A stretch of 64,000 bases of DNA from Pandoraea horticolens (GCF_902459555.1 NZ_CABPSM010000006.1:124001-188000); one strand, 5' to 3'. Counted from the stretch's first letter, positions 1 through 11,743 are shown. A program made the numbers and translations. The notes: generated by a model not told the origin, from the sequence alone.

Positions 1-1
1 C

Positions 2-496
2 CTGAAGCGCGCCAGCCCGGACGTGATCTTCTACGGCGGCGCCGACGCGCAAGCCGGCCCGCTCGCCAAGCAAATGCGCGAACTTGGCATGAAGAGCACA
101 CTGATGGCCGGCGAAATGGTCAAGTCGGATGCCTTCCTGAAGATCGCCGGCGACGCCGCCAACGGCTCGGTCGTCTCGCTGGCCGGTCTGCCGCTCGACA
201 AGATGCCGGGCGGTGCCGCGTACGAGTCGCGCTACAAGACCAAATTCGGCAGCGCCCCGGAGACGTACTCGCCGTATGCCTATGACGGCGCAATGGCAAT
301 GATGTCGGCCATGAAGAAGGCCAACTCGACCGATCCGGCGAAGTATCTGCCGGTGCTCGCCAAGACGAGCATGCCCGGTGTGACCACGCGTGAGCTGGCT
401 TACGACAGCGTGGGCGATCTGAAGTACGGTTCGATCACCGTCTACAAGGTAGTCGACGGCAAGTGGACCGTGCTGGAGACGGTCGGCGGCAAGTAA
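2..496 (+). CDS. Branched-chain amino acid ABC transporter substrate-binding protein, C-terminal part
   Basis: Reading frame is open from the left edge, so the start lies outside the window; about 165 C-terminal residues are visible. The protein would capture a branched-chain or related amino acid in the periplasm and hand it to a Liv-type ABC permease. The visible part matches the second lobe of the LivK/LivJ fold: a strand reading IFYGGADAQAG, a helix with KQMRELGMK, then YSPYAYDGAMAMMSAMKKA, typical of the Peripla_BP_6 family near its C-terminus, and a closing strand pattern GSITVYKV. No permease or ATPase gene follows; the next gene is on the other strand after a strong terminator, so any partners lie to the left or elsewhere. 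Ligand cannot be told from this part. Confidence 0.85.
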   Translation: MKRASPDVIFYGGADAQAGPLAKQMRELGMKSTLMAGEMVKSDAFLKIAGDAANGSVVSLAGLPLDKMPGGAAYESRYKTKFGSAPETYSPYAYDGAMAMMSAMKKANSTDPAKYLPVLAKTSMPGVTTRELAYDSVGDLKYGSITVYKVVDGKWTVLETVGGK

Positions 497-528
497 GCCG
501 ATAACGCTTCGATAGCAGCACCATCGAC

Positions 529-568
529 AAGGGCCGGTGAGGATGACTCACCGGCCCTTGTGTTTTTT
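529..568 (+). terminator. Rho-independent terminator of the binding-protein gene
   Basis: A perfect 12-bp stem (529-540 with 548-559, 7-nt loop) is followed by GTGTTTTTT. It begins 32 nt after the stop codon of the Liv-type binding protein. Confidence 0.9.
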
Positions 569-603
569 GGCATTTCACCGCGACTGAAAAGAAGCCGCTC
601 AGC

Positions 604-638
604 GAGTGGCGAGTGGCGAGTGGCGAGTGGCGAGCGGC
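604..638. repeat. Heptanucleotide tandem repeat
   Basis: Four perfect copies of GAGTGGC followed by a fifth with one change (GAGCGGC), between the binding-protein terminator and the stop codon of the converging pilus-tip gene. It is not in a supported reading frame. It could be a slippage-prone simple repeat; no function is visible. Confidence 0.85.
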
Positions 639-692
639 GTCGGGTGAAGGCGCAGGTGGGCAAGGCGATGCAGAGGCGTTGGCTATATGGGC

Positions 693-2315
693 TCAATATT
701 GCGACTCGCAATTGTTCGTCCTGGCATTGCAAATCGTAAACCCGCCCGCGAGCGCGTCCTCCCTCGATCTGAATCCGCACATCAGTTCACCGTAGGTATT
801 TCCAAAGTAGACATAAGGGGTACCGCCGGAAGTGGTTGAGCGGCCCCTTTCGTCAACGTTATACACGCCGGCGTTATCCCAGTATCCGAACGCGCTTGAG
901 TCACACCACCCTTTCGCGACGATGGTGCAGAACTCGGCGTTAGCGACCTTTCCGAAGTATCCGCTCCAACGCCAAGTACCCCTCGCGGGCATCTTATATC
1001 CATTGCAGCCAGCGTACGTTTGCGTCCATTTCGCCATCACGATGGGCCGGTCGACGACTCGCTCCACCTCCTTCTCCACGACGTTGGTGATGGTTTTGGT
1101 TATCGTCGCGAGTTGCCATGACCAGCCGTAGTAGGTGTTTTGGCACGACAACATTTTTCCGTTGGCGTCGCGACCTATTTCCCCCGCCCGGCAACTGCCA
1201 TTCAGCGCATTGACGCCGTCCAGTTGAATGACGCCCGACTCGGATCTCAGCCGGGTTGCCTCAACCCGGTTCGCGCCTTCGATATTGTTGCGCTCCATGC
1301 TCAGCGCGCCGCTTATCGTGGCCCCTTTTTTTGCCGCCAACCTGCCTCTAATGGTCGCGTCGCCACCCACGGTCGCGTCTTGCACGTCCAGTTCAGCCAT
1401 CGTCAGCTTGCCCTTGCCTTCGATATTTCGCGCGCCAACGATGTCCTGTCGGCTCGCGTCCGTTCCTTCGCTCAAATGCAGCGGACCCTTGATGGTCGCC
1501 TTACCCTTGATCTCCAACTCCTTCATCTCGAGCTTTCCTACACCAACGATGTTCTTGATGCCCTTGATGCTCTGGTTGGAGTTGTTGCTCTGAAAATCCA
1601 GATCGCCTGTGATGTTGCGCGATCCGTCACGCCTGACATTGACGTCCAGGCTGTGTGTCAGGAAGCCGCCGCGCATGGCGACCAATCCAGGTTTGGCCAA
1701 CGGATTCGGCACGGCATCCGGAATCGGCCGCATGTTCTCGTCGACGAATCGAAATTCCTGCGGCCGGTCAATCGTCGACGTGCCACCAAAGACACCGACC
1801 GTCTTCGCGGCAATCGCAGCGAAACCGTAGTCGGGCGAGGACGAATAGGCGCGCTTTGCCGGCTCAGTGAGATAGGTGAGCGAATTGATCTGGCAATTTG
1901 GCGGGGTGTCGCCATCGCATTTCCGATACACCCGGATCTCGTAGTTGCCCAGGCCGTGCGGCGGTTTGGTTCCTGCGCCGGAAAGATCAAGCACCTTAAT
2001 GAGCGATAGCGCGTCCAGGTTTCCAATGTACGAGTAACCGAACGACGAAGTCGGTGGCGTGTGGGTGAACGTGTGCCCTTTGACGGTAAAGGCTCGACTG
2101 GGTGTCGATAGTGTCGCTTCGATATCCTTGTAGTACTTCGCGACGAACGTGTCTGCCGCGTTACCAATGATCTTGAGTCCGTGCCCGACGCGCTCTGCCC
2201 GCTCGATGCGCATCTGCCGCATCTGGTTGACCCCCCAGAACGTAATCAGCATGCCGACCACAGCAATCGCTACCGCGGCGGAGACGAGAAAGATACCGGA
2301 TTGGTTTCTTCGCAT
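693..2315 (-). CDS. PilV/shufflon-type pilus tip protein, copy 1
   Basis: 540 residues. The N-terminus has a short basic leader (MRRNQSG), then a hydrophobic helix (IFLVSAAVAIAVVGMLITFWG) like a class III/IVb prepilin cut after Gly7, followed by an ERVGHGLKIIGNAADTFVAKYY segment that resembles the constant N-terminal domain of PilV (Bac_shufflon_N). The usual Glu5 of mature pilins is absent. Residues about 230-370 form a repetitive stretch built on short GxGKLxMxEL and ATIxG motifs, likely a beta-solenoid stalk. The last 130 residues are a Cys-rich tip with eight or so cysteines. Such proteins sit at the tip of type IVb pili as adhesins. I chose ATG at 2315 over a TTG ten codons earlier because GAGAG precedes it and it aligns with copy 2. 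No pilin, secretin, assembly ATPase or Rci recombinase lies in the window. A 20-bp box upstream is shared with copy 2. Confidence 0.75.
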   Translation of the reverse strand: MRRNQSGIFLVSAAVAIAVVGMLITFWGVNQMRQMRIERAERVGHGLKIIGNAADTFVAKYYKDIEATLSTPSRAFTVKGHTFTHTPPTSSFGYSYIGNLDALSLIKVLDLSGAGTKPPHGLGNYEIRVYRKCDGDTPPNCQINSLTYLTEPAKRAYSSSPDYGFAAIAAKTVGVFGGTSTIDRPQEFRFVDENMRPIPDAVPNPLAKPGLVAMRGGFLTHSLDVNVRRDGSRNITGDLDFQSNNSNQSIKGIKNIVGVGKLEMKELEIKGKATIKGPLHLSEGTDASRQDIVGARNIEGKGKLTMAELDVQDATVGGDATIRGRLAAKKGATISGALSMERNNIEGANRVEATRLRSESGVIQLDGVNALNGSCRAGEIGRDANGKMLSCQNTYYGWSWQLATITKTITNVVEKEVERVVDRPIVMAKWTQTYAGCNGYKMPARGTWRWSGYFGKVANAEFCTIVAKGWCDSSAFGYWDNAGVYNVDERGRSTTSGGTPYVYFGNTYGELMCGFRSREDALAGGFTICNARTNNCESQY

Positions 2316-2418
2316 TGACGCGCTCTCATTTGAATTGTCCGGCAAGCGCTCGGCATCACATGCCGGCGATTGCGGGATCGTTGGAATATGGCATTGTCAG
2401 TGAGGCGACTCACGCGAG

Positions 2419-2437
2419 GATTGGGAAATATCCGTTA
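2419..2437 (-). promoter_or_regulatory. Upstream box shared by both pilus-tip genes (copy 1)
   Basis: The plus strand reads GATTGGGAAATATCCGTTA. Nearly the same sequence (GATTGGGAAATGGCCGATTA) sits at 6310-6329, at similar distance (about 95-105 nt) from the chosen start of copy 2, while the sequence around it differs. Conservation of only this block suggests a promoter part or operator common to the two genes; the role is inferred. Confidence 0.5.
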
Positions 2438-2482
2438 ACCTCCCAGTGGTGACGACGAATCCAGAAGCGAAACCCCAAAATG

Positions 2483-2517
2483 AAAAGCCGCATGACTTTC
2501 GCCACGCGGCTTTTTTC
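2483..2517 (-). terminator. Terminator downstream of the AGCS symporter
   Basis: Stem AAAAGCCGC (2483-2491) with GCGGCTTTT (2506-2514) and T/A runs on both sides, so it can act in either direction. It lies 52 nt past the end of the symporter gene, which is the only gene that reads into it. Confidence 0.7.
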
Positions 2518-2568
2518 ATAATTCGACGGTCGACGGAACATCAAATGCCCAAATTAGATGGACCGCTA

Positions 2569-4008
2569 TCAACGTTCATCACCCCGCTCGGCACACCAGA
2601 CATCTTTTGACAGGCGCTCTCGCATCGCCGGGGGCAGCACGTCACGCATGAAGACTGGCTCGACGATACCCGCCTTGCGCTGCGCCTGATAGTCGCGCCA
2701 CGCGATCAACGCATACTTCATCAGCATGCCGATGGCGACCAGATTGATGAACGCCATCAAAGCCGTGCCGACGTCCGCAAAGCTCCATACCAACGGCAGG
2801 CTGGCGACGGAGCCGAGCATCACCGCGAGCAGCACCAGCGCACGAAAGATATTGAGCAGCCACGGACGTTGTGTCAGGTAGTCCATGTTCACTTCGGCAT
2901 ATGCGTAGTTACCCAGCACGCTCGAGTACGCGAGGAAGAACACGGTGACCCCTGTGAAGACGACCGCCCAGTTACCCACGTGAGCCGCCAGCGAGCGTTG
3001 TGTGAGCACGGCGCCTTCGGGCGCGGCGCCTGGCATGAACTCCCCGGAGAGCAGAATCATGAATGCCGTCGCCGAGCACACCACGATCGTGTCGAAGAAC
3101 ACGCCGAGCATTTGCATCAACCCTTGCTGCACCGGATGCCGGGTCGTCGCCACCGCCGCCGCGTTGGGCGCGCTGCCCATACCCGCCTCATTAGAGAAGA
3201 GACCGCGCTTGACCCCCATCAACACCGCCTGACTCACCGCATAGCCGGCAATACCGCCGGCGGCAGGCTCAAGCCCGAAGGCGTGCCGCAGTATCATCGA
3301 CATCATGCCGGGGATCTGATCGATATTGACGATGCAGATGTACACGGCGAGCCCAAGATAGGCGATCGCCATCACCGGCACAATCCATTGCGCTAAGCGC
3401 GCAACACGTCGCACGCCGCCGTAGATGATCGGCGCCGTCATCAACACCAGGGTGATGCCGATCCATGTGCGCTCCCAGCCGAACGACGCTTCCAGCGCTT
3501 CGGCAATCGAGTGCGACTGCACGGAGTTGAGCGCGAAACCGAAGGTGAATAGCAGCGCCAGCGCGAAGAGGATGCCGAATTTTCGAGAGCCTAGCCCCAT
3601 CTCGATGTAATACGCCGGGCCGCCGCGGAAGGTGTTGTCGTGGTGCGGAATCTTGAAGATTTGCGCCAGCGTCGATTCGACGAACGCAGACGCCATGCCG
3701 AGCAGCGCCGTCATCCACATCCAGAAAATGGCGCCAGGACCGCCGATGGTCAGTGCGACGGCCACCCCGGCGATGTTGCCGGTGCCGACGCGGCTCGCCA
3801 ATCCCGTAGCAAACGCCTGAAACGGCGAGATGCCCGAGGTAGTCCCGAAGGAGCGCAGCAGGCTGATACTGTGCCAAAGGGCACGAATCTGAATCCCGCC
3901 GAACCGGACAGTAAAGTACAACCCCGCCCCCAACAAGGTGACCACAAGGGGGTATCCCGACAACACCCCACCGACGACATCGACCAACGGCTTGAGCCAA
4001 CTCTCCAT
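2569..4008 (-). CDS. Alanine/glycine:cation symporter (AGCS family)
   Basis: 479 residues, normal length for the family. The inner-membrane carrier imports alanine or glycine with Na+ or H+. Family marks are clear: TLLGAGLYFTVRFGGIQIR near the N-terminus, ASRVGTGNIAGVAVAL around residue 70, GGPAYYIEMGLG around residue 130, and the signature NEAGMGSAPNAAA near residue 275, with about ten hydrophobic helices. AGGAGA lies 8 nt before the ATG. It stands alone between two pilus-tip genes, with its own terminator and the terminator of copy 2 upstream, so it is a single-gene unit. Nearness to the glycine cleavage genes and serine deaminase fits a glycine/alanine role, but the substrate cannot be read from the sequence. 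Confidence 0.93.
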   Translation of the reverse strand: MESWLKPLVDVVGGVLSGYPLVVTLLGAGLYFTVRFGGIQIRALWHSISLLRSFGTTSGISPFQAFATGLASRVGTGNIAGVAVALTIGGPGAIFWMWMTALLGMASAFVESTLAQIFKIPHHDNTFRGGPAYYIEMGLGSRKFGILFALALLFTFGFALNSVQSHSIAEALEASFGWERTWIGITLVLMTAPIIYGGVRRVARLAQWIVPVMAIAYLGLAVYICIVNIDQIPGMMSMILRHAFGLEPAAGGIAGYAVSQAVLMGVKRGLFSNEAGMGSAPNAAAVATTRHPVQQGLMQMLGVFFDTIVVCSATAFMILLSGEFMPGAAPEGAVLTQRSLAAHVGNWAVVFTGVTVFFLAYSSVLGNYAYAEVNMDYLTQRPWLLNIFRALVLLAVMLGSVASLPLVWSFADVGTALMAFINLVAIGMLMKYALIAWRDYQAQRKAGIVEPVFMRDVLPPAMRERLSKDVWCAERGDER

Positions 4009-4146
4009 GTCACGTGTCTCCTATCGCAACGACTCGTAGGCCCACGGAATAACAGAGGGCAAGCGATGAAGAATCTCAAGATTTGACCCGGTGCGATAGA
4101 AAGCGACGGGACTTTCCGTCAATTCCTATACGCAATCGCTCGACAA

Positions 4147-4178
4147 GAAAAAAGCCGCCCGGCAAACGCCGCGCGGCT
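4147..4178 (-). terminator. Terminator of pilus-tip gene copy 2
   Basis: An 11-bp stem with one mismatch (4153-4163 with 4168-4178) and a run of Ts on the minus strand (4147-4152), about 100 nt after the stop codon of the copy-2 gene. Confidence 0.75.
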
Positions 4179-4274
4179 CAAAGACAAGGCAAGGAGACAT
4201 CGAGAGGTAGATTACCGATCATACGTGACGGTCATGTGACGATCACAGGCAGGACAATCGTAGGTTGAATCGAC

Positions 4275-6215
4275 TCAGGATGTCGTCACGGCTTTCCAGC
4301 AAAGCGCCCGGCCATCGCGCTTTTTCACGCGCAACACCCATTCCGAAAATCCTTTTTCACCTGGCTCATAGAGCGTTAGTTCGCTGCCCGCCCACGCATT
4401 ACCATACGAATGGTCCTTTATGCACCGCTCCCAATCGCCCAAGGAATAGTGATGCCCGGCATCGCCGGCAAGGTACTTGAAACGGTCAAATTTGAAGTCT
4501 CTAAATTCGACTCTGGCACGAGGCGGGGGCAAAGTCGGGCCCGGACCCCGGAGCAACAACGCCGCGAGTGTGCTTTTGAATTCAGGGTTGTCCTCGTTGT
4601 ATACGTTCGCGCTGACGCGCCAATAGGCTCTACTATTCTCCCGATAAATGCTTCCGTCCGAGAAACCTTTTGTAAAACAGATCAGCGACCGATCTGACCC
4701 TCCACCGGAAACCTTAAACCCTCGCCAGTACCTCTCCAGTTTCGCATTGTCTCCAGGAGGCCCCTCCATAGGATCCAACGTACATGCATCTGCCGCGCTG
4801 ACAATGAAATGGCTGATCTTTTTTTTCTCATCCGCCGGACGAACGTTTTGCGCGTTACGTCCGTTCAGCGCGAATTTGTACATCTTCCAGCCGTTGCCTC
4901 GAAGGACCTCTTTGATGATGTCATCAGGCACCTCATTTACGGTCCTGGGGGTACTCGCAAGCATCCATTTCCAATGGCTCGGATTTTTCGGGTCCCGTTG
5001 ACACGACATTATTCTGCCGCCGGAATCCCGTCCAAGTCCCCAGACGTCACACCGGCTCCCGGCAGGGACTTCTTTCTTCAGTTCCACGACGCCGGATGTG
5101 GATTTAAGGCCCCTCGACTCGACTTCGGCCGCAGTGACCTTTCCCACGCTCTCGATGTTGTTGTTTTGCATGCGCAGCACCCCCTCGATAGTGGCGCCGC
5201 GTTCGGCCGTCAACGCACCGGCCGTCAACGCGTCGATGCTGGCGCTCCCCGTTATTTGCGCGCTGCTCGCATGAATGCCATTCATGGTGAGCTTGCCGTT
5301 GCCGTCGATATTCCCTGCGCCAACGATGTCCTGATTGCGCTTGCCCCCTGCGGCGTCAGCGCCCGCGTCCAGATTCAGCGTGCCTTTGATCGTCGCGGCC
5401 CCCACTTCCAACTCATTCATACTGAGCTTGCCGGTGCCGACAATATTGTTTAAGCCTACGATGCTGGATCGCTTCTTCATACCAGCGTTATCGACATGCT
5501 CGAAATTCATGTCATTTAGCGGGCCTCGCCTCCCGTCGCGGCTCACGTTGACGTTCAGGGCACTGGTATCAAAGCGACCGCGCACAGCGATCAGGCCCGG
5601 ACTTCGCAGCGGGTTGTCAATTGGCCTGACATGCCCCTCTCCATCGACAAATCGGAATTCATTGGGGTTGTCTGCGGTTGAGAGACCGCCCAGCGACCCA
5701 ATCTTGCGCACCGCAATTGCTGCAGCCGCGAAATCCGGTGCGGACGAGTCAGTGCGCTTCATCGGTTCCGAAAGATAAATCAGTGACTCAAGATTACACA
5801 ATCGTCGCGATTGGTCGCATACCCGAGATACCCGAATCACGTACTCTCCAACCCCATGCGGCGGCCGACTCCCCATACCGCCAAGATTAAGTGCGGCCAG
5901 TAATCTGGTAGCCGTCAGATCTTCAATATAGGGGTCTGTCCCTGAATGGGTCGCCGCCGTAAATCGATCATTCTGAGAACCAAGAACAATTTCGCTTTTT
6001 ACCCCGTTAAGCAGATCGTCGATTTCGCGGTAATTTAACGTGATAAAGCTCTGTGCCGCCTCGCCGATGGCTTTCATGGCCTCACCAACCTGCTCCGCCC
6101 GCTCGACCCGCGCCTGCCGCGCCTGATTCGCACTCCAAAACGTAAGCACCATGCCCAAAACGGCAACGGCGACCGTTGCCGAGACCAGAAAGAACCCTGT
6201 TTGTTTTCTGCGCAT
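4275..6215 (-). CDS. PilV/shufflon-type pilus tip protein, copy 2
   Basis: 646 residues and a paralogue of copy 1 at 693-2315. It starts MRRKQTG followed by the helix FFLVSATVAVAVLGMVLTFWS, then ERAEQVGEAMKAIGEAAQSFITLNY, close to the region of plasmid PilV after the prepilin cleavage site. The middle repeats the same motifs as copy 1 (NIVGTGKLSMNELEV, QDIVGAGNIDGNGKLTMN, RGATIEGVLRMQNNNIE), while the C-terminal 230 residues are unrelated in sequence to the copy-1 tip. Start: ATG at 6215, 7 nt after GGGAG; an ATG at 6221 is too close to that ribosome site. The gene is visibly more A/T-rich than its neighbours, which suggests transfer. It ends in its own terminator. Expected to be an exported pilus tip adhesin; the pilus it serves is not encoded here. 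Confidence 0.75.
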   Translation of the reverse strand: MRRKQTGFFLVSATVAVAVLGMVLTFWSANQARQARVERAEQVGEAMKAIGEAAQSFITLNYREIDDLLNGVKSEIVLGSQNDRFTAATHSGTDPYIEDLTATRLLAALNLGGMGSRPPHGVGEYVIRVSRVCDQSRRLCNLESLIYLSEPMKRTDSSAPDFAAAAIAVRKIGSLGGLSTADNPNEFRFVDGEGHVRPIDNPLRSPGLIAVRGRFDTSALNVNVSRDGRRGPLNDMNFEHVDNAGMKKRSSIVGLNNIVGTGKLSMNELEVGAATIKGTLNLDAGADAAGGKRNQDIVGAGNIDGNGKLTMNGIHASSAQITGSASIDALTAGALTAERGATIEGVLRMQNNNIESVGKVTAAEVESRGLKSTSGVVELKKEVPAGSRCDVWGLGRDSGGRIMSCQRDPKNPSHWKWMLASTPRTVNEVPDDIIKEVLRGNGWKMYKFALNGRNAQNVRPADEKKKISHFIVSAADACTLDPMEGPPGDNAKLERYWRGFKVSGGGSDRSLICFTKGFSDGSIYRENSRAYWRVSANVYNEDNPEFKSTLAALLLRGPGPTLPPPRARVEFRDFKFDRFKYLAGDAGHHYSLGDWERCIKDHSYGNAWAGSELTLYEPGEKGFSEWVLRVKKRDGRALCWKAVTTS

Positions 6216-6561
6216 TGTCATGCTCCCATCGAATTGGCCCGTCAGGCCGAGCGTTCTCGATTGCTGGACTGCTGTAAGCGGCCATTATCCGGGAGCGCTT
6301 TCTCGTCATGATTGGGAAATGGCCGATTAGTCGCGCAAGCAAACAGGAAACCGAAAGGAAATTACAAAAGCACAAATCTATGGGCTCTCTCCGTTTTTGC
6401 AACACCCCTTTTTGACGTCATGTTTCGCATGCCTAAATATATACGGCGTCGGCTTCCGTGACCACCGGCCAGGCGTGGAACGTGGCGAAAATCGGCCTGT
6501 TGCTTGCTGCTTGCCGCCTTGCAAAACACAGCTTTACCTATGCCGTCTGCTGCTGCGCAGA
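6216..6561. other. Intergenic region upstream of pilus-tip copy 2
   Basis: No gene is supported. It contains the ribosome site GGGAG for copy 2, the shared box at 6310-6329, and an A/T-rich stretch around 6350-6450 with no recognisable repeat end or transposase remnant. Confidence 0.5.
6310..6329 (-). promoter_or_regulatory. Upstream box shared by both pilus-tip genes (copy 2)
   Basis: Plus strand GATTGGGAAATGGCCGATTA; counterpart of 2419-2437. Twelve consecutive bases plus CCG are identical between the two sites. The orphan tip module at 6562-7116 has no such box. Confidence 0.5.
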
Positions 6562-7116
6562 CTACACTTCGTCAAAACCGGCATCGCGCACGTCCCGGGC
6601 GGACTCGAATCGACACGTTGCCCGGAAGTAATCACGGCCGTTGTAATACGGAATGAACATGCCGTCGCTCCGAATTTCCGACCTGTCACTCACGCTGACG
6701 TGACCGTATTCCATTCCGTCGCGAGTTCGGGAAAAACTCTCTACGTTGCACTTTCGGGCCCCTTTTATCAAGTCTCCTGAGTCCGCAAATAGGCTGGCAT
6801 ATCGACCGATGGCCCAGACTCGTCTGCCGATCGCATGCGTAAGGACTTGATTAGTCCCGTAACCACTTAGCCCCGACATCAGATCCTCGAGACGAGACGA
6901 AACGCCGCAGACTATCGCGTTCGAAACGGAGTATGTATCGACACCCCGATAACCCCGCCCGAACTGAGCAGTGCCGTTGACCGAGTACTTCCAGATTGCC
7001 CAACCCTCGCCGCGATTGATGCCGACGAGCACCATGTCAGTAATAGTGTCCTTGGCAATTTCTCCGATCGGGGCCGGAGGCAACTCGTCTTTGTTTAACG
7101 TAGAAAGCCGACATTC
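6562..7116 (-). pseudogene. Orphan pilus-tip C-terminal module (third tip fragment)
   Basis: An open frame of about 185 residues with no convincing start: the first ATG or GTG-type start lacks a ribosome site, the longest start would be TTG at 7083, and an in-frame stop sits at 7117-7119. It lacks signal peptide, prepilin leader and stalk. Its beginning (EIAKDTITD, then GEGWAIWKYSVNG) lines up with the beginning of the copy-2 tip (EVPDDIIKE, then GNGWKMYKFALNG), and its end (CRFESARDVRDAGF) resembles the end of the copy-1 tip (CGFRSREDALAGGF). I read it as a tip module cut off from its N-terminal half: a remnant or a silent cassette. A free-standing secreted protein is less likely. Directly upstream is the sdaA terminator, so no promoter is obvious. 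Confidence 0.5.
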
Positions 7117-7194
7117 TCAGCGAGGGTGCGGCATGCCAGTTTGGGATTTGCCCGGGAAACGCGGATGGCGCGGGCGTATACAGAAACGCCGTCA

Positions 7195-7232
7195 CAAAAA
7201 AGAAAAGCTGCGCGGCTTTCACCGCGCAGCTT
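7195..7232 (-). terminator. Terminator of sdaA
   Basis: Perfect 11-bp stem (7205-7215 with 7222-7232, 6-nt loop) followed on the minus strand by TTTTCTTTTTT. It lies 32 nt after the sdaA stop. Confidence 0.9.
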
Positions 7233-7263
7233 GCATATCGAAAGCAATCAAATCATCGAATGT

Positions 7264-8667
7264 TCAGCACTCCACGATATTCACCGCCAACCCCCCTCGC
7301 GCCGTTTCCTTGTACTTCGTCTTCATGTCGGCGCCGGTCTCGCGCATCGTCTTGATCACGGAGTCGAGCGATACGTAGTGCGCACCGTCACCCCGTAGCG
7401 CCATGCGCGCCGCATTCACTGCCTTCACCGACGCCATCGCATTGCGCTCGATGCACGGAATCTGCACCAGCCCGCCGACCGGGTCGCAGGTCAGGCCAAG
7501 ATTGTGCTCCATGCCAATCTCGGCGGCGTTCTCAACCTGCTCGACCGTGCCGCCCAATACCGCAGCGAGCGCGCCAGCAGCCATGGAGCACGCCACGCCG
7601 ACTTCGCCCTGGCAGCCCACTTCCGCGCCGGAGATCGAGGCGTTGAGCTTGTACAGAATGCCGATCGCGCCGGCGGTCAGCAGAAAGTCGATCACGCCCT
7701 GCTCGTTCGCACCGTGCACGAAACGGTCGTAGTAGTGCATCACCGACGGGATGATGCCGGCCGCGCCGTTCGTCGGGGCCGTCACCACGCGTCCGCCTGC
7801 GGCGTTCTCTTCGTTGACGGCAATGGCGTAGAGGTTCACCCAGTCCATCACCGACAGCGGATCGGACAACGTACGCTCGGCGCGTTGCGTTAGCTGACGA
7901 TACAACTCCGGCGCGCGACGCCGCACATGCAGCGGCCCCGGCAGTTCGCCGTCGGCTTCGTCGTTACCGATACCGCAACCGCGCGTCACGCACGACTGCA
8001 TCACCTGCCAGATGTTGAGCAAGCCGCGGCGAATATCCTCTTCTGCGGTTTCGCCGTGATGCCAGACCTTCTCGTTCTCCCACATCAACTGCGCGATGCT
8101 CTTGCCACTCGCGCGGCACATCTCCAGCAGTTCCTTGCCCGTGCGGAACGGGTACGGCAGTTGATCGTGCGCAGCCAGCACCTGCGTGTTCGACGCCCCG
8201 GCCGTCACGACGAAACCACCGCCGACCGACAGGTATCGCCCTTCGCGCAGTTTGTTGCCCTCGCCGTCGAACGCATGGAATTTCATGCCATTCGGATGTT
8301 CGGCCATCGCCTCGCGACGGTAGAACACAATGTGCTCTTTCTCGATGAACGGCACGTCGTGCTTGCCGAGAATCGACAGCACCTTCGCGCGGCGCAACGT
8401 CGCCAGACGCTCCGCAATCGTCGATGGATCGACGGTGTCGGGGGCTTCCCCCATGAAACCGAGCAGCACGCCCTTGTCGGTGCCGTGACCCTTGCCCGTC
8501 GCGCCGAGCGAGCCGTATAGCTCGGCACGCAACGACGCTACCTGCGGCAGCAAGCCGTCACGCTCCAATCCCTGCACAAACATCAGCGCCGCGCGCATTG
8601 GCCCCACGGTATGCGAACTCGACGGTCCGATACCGATCTTGAACAAATCGAAAACTGAAACGGCCAT
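7264..8667 (-). CDS. sdaA: L-serine ammonia-lyase (L-serine deaminase)
   Basis: 467 residues, full length for the single-chain iron-sulfur enzyme that turns L-serine into pyruvate and ammonia in the cytoplasm. The N-terminus [27 protein letters not shown] is diagnostic of the beta domain; the catalytic alpha domain shows [15 protein letters not shown] and [19 protein letters not shown], whose cysteines bind the 4Fe-4S cluster. Start is ATG at 8667 with GGAAG 4-8 nt upstream; an in-frame start 13 codons earlier has no family support. It follows gcvP on the same strand after a terminator, so it can be transcribed alone or by read-through from the glycine cleavage operon. Together they pass glycine carbon through serine to pyruvate. 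Confidence 0.96.
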   Translation of the reverse strand: MAVSVFDLFKIGIGPSSSHTVGPMRAALMFVQGLERDGLLPQVASLRAELYGSLGATGKGHGTDKGVLLGFMGEAPDTVDPSTIAERLATLRRAKVLSILGKHDVPFIEKEHIVFYRREAMAEHPNGMKFHAFDGEGNKLREGRYLSVGGGFVVTAGASNTQVLAAHDQLPYPFRTGKELLEMCRASGKSIAQLMWENEKVWHHGETAEEDIRRGLLNIWQVMQSCVTRGCGIGNDEADGELPGPLHVRRRAPELYRQLTQRAERTLSDPLSVMDWVNLYAIAVNEENAAGGRVVTAPTNGAAGIIPSVMHYYDRFVHGANEQGVIDFLLTAGAIGILYKLNASISGAEVGCQGEVGVACSMAAGALAAVLGGTVEQVENAAEIGMEHNLGLTCDPVGGLVQIPCIERNAMASVKAVNAARMALRGDGAHYVSLDSVIKTMRETGADMKTKYKETARGGLAVNIVEC

Positions 8668-8750
8668 GGGGCTTCCCTGAGGTTCTGAAACGTATTGGTG
8701 ACACAACGAATGCCGTCAGGATGACGCATTCGAGTTACATCCATTGAGAC

Positions 8751-8783
8751 AAAAAAGGGCTGGCAATGTTTCTGCCAGCCCCC
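8751..8783 (-). terminator. Terminator of gcvP
   Basis: Perfect 9-bp stem (8757-8765 with 8773-8781) with six Ts on the minus strand (8751-8756), 24 nt past the gcvP stop, between gcvP and sdaA. Confidence 0.9.
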
Positions 8784-8806
8784 GTTTGTCCGGATTCTGC
8801 GACGAT

Positions 8807-11743
<2,937 letters not shown>

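Noticed and set aside
4009-4274. A glycine riboswitch before the AGCS gene
   Set aside because: The GGAGAG and CCGAAG cores found upstream of gcvT are absent here.
693-7116. A true invertible shufflon
   Set aside because: No inverted recombination sites of the known sfx type and no Rci-like recombinase are visible; the tip modules are in separate genes all on one strand.
7037-7222. A short minus-strand frame starting MKAAQLFFFVTAF that looks like a signal peptide
   Set aside because: Its first codons are the sdaA terminator hairpin and T-run; the hydrophobic start is an accident of the TTT run. A frameshift into the tip fragment would also be needed.
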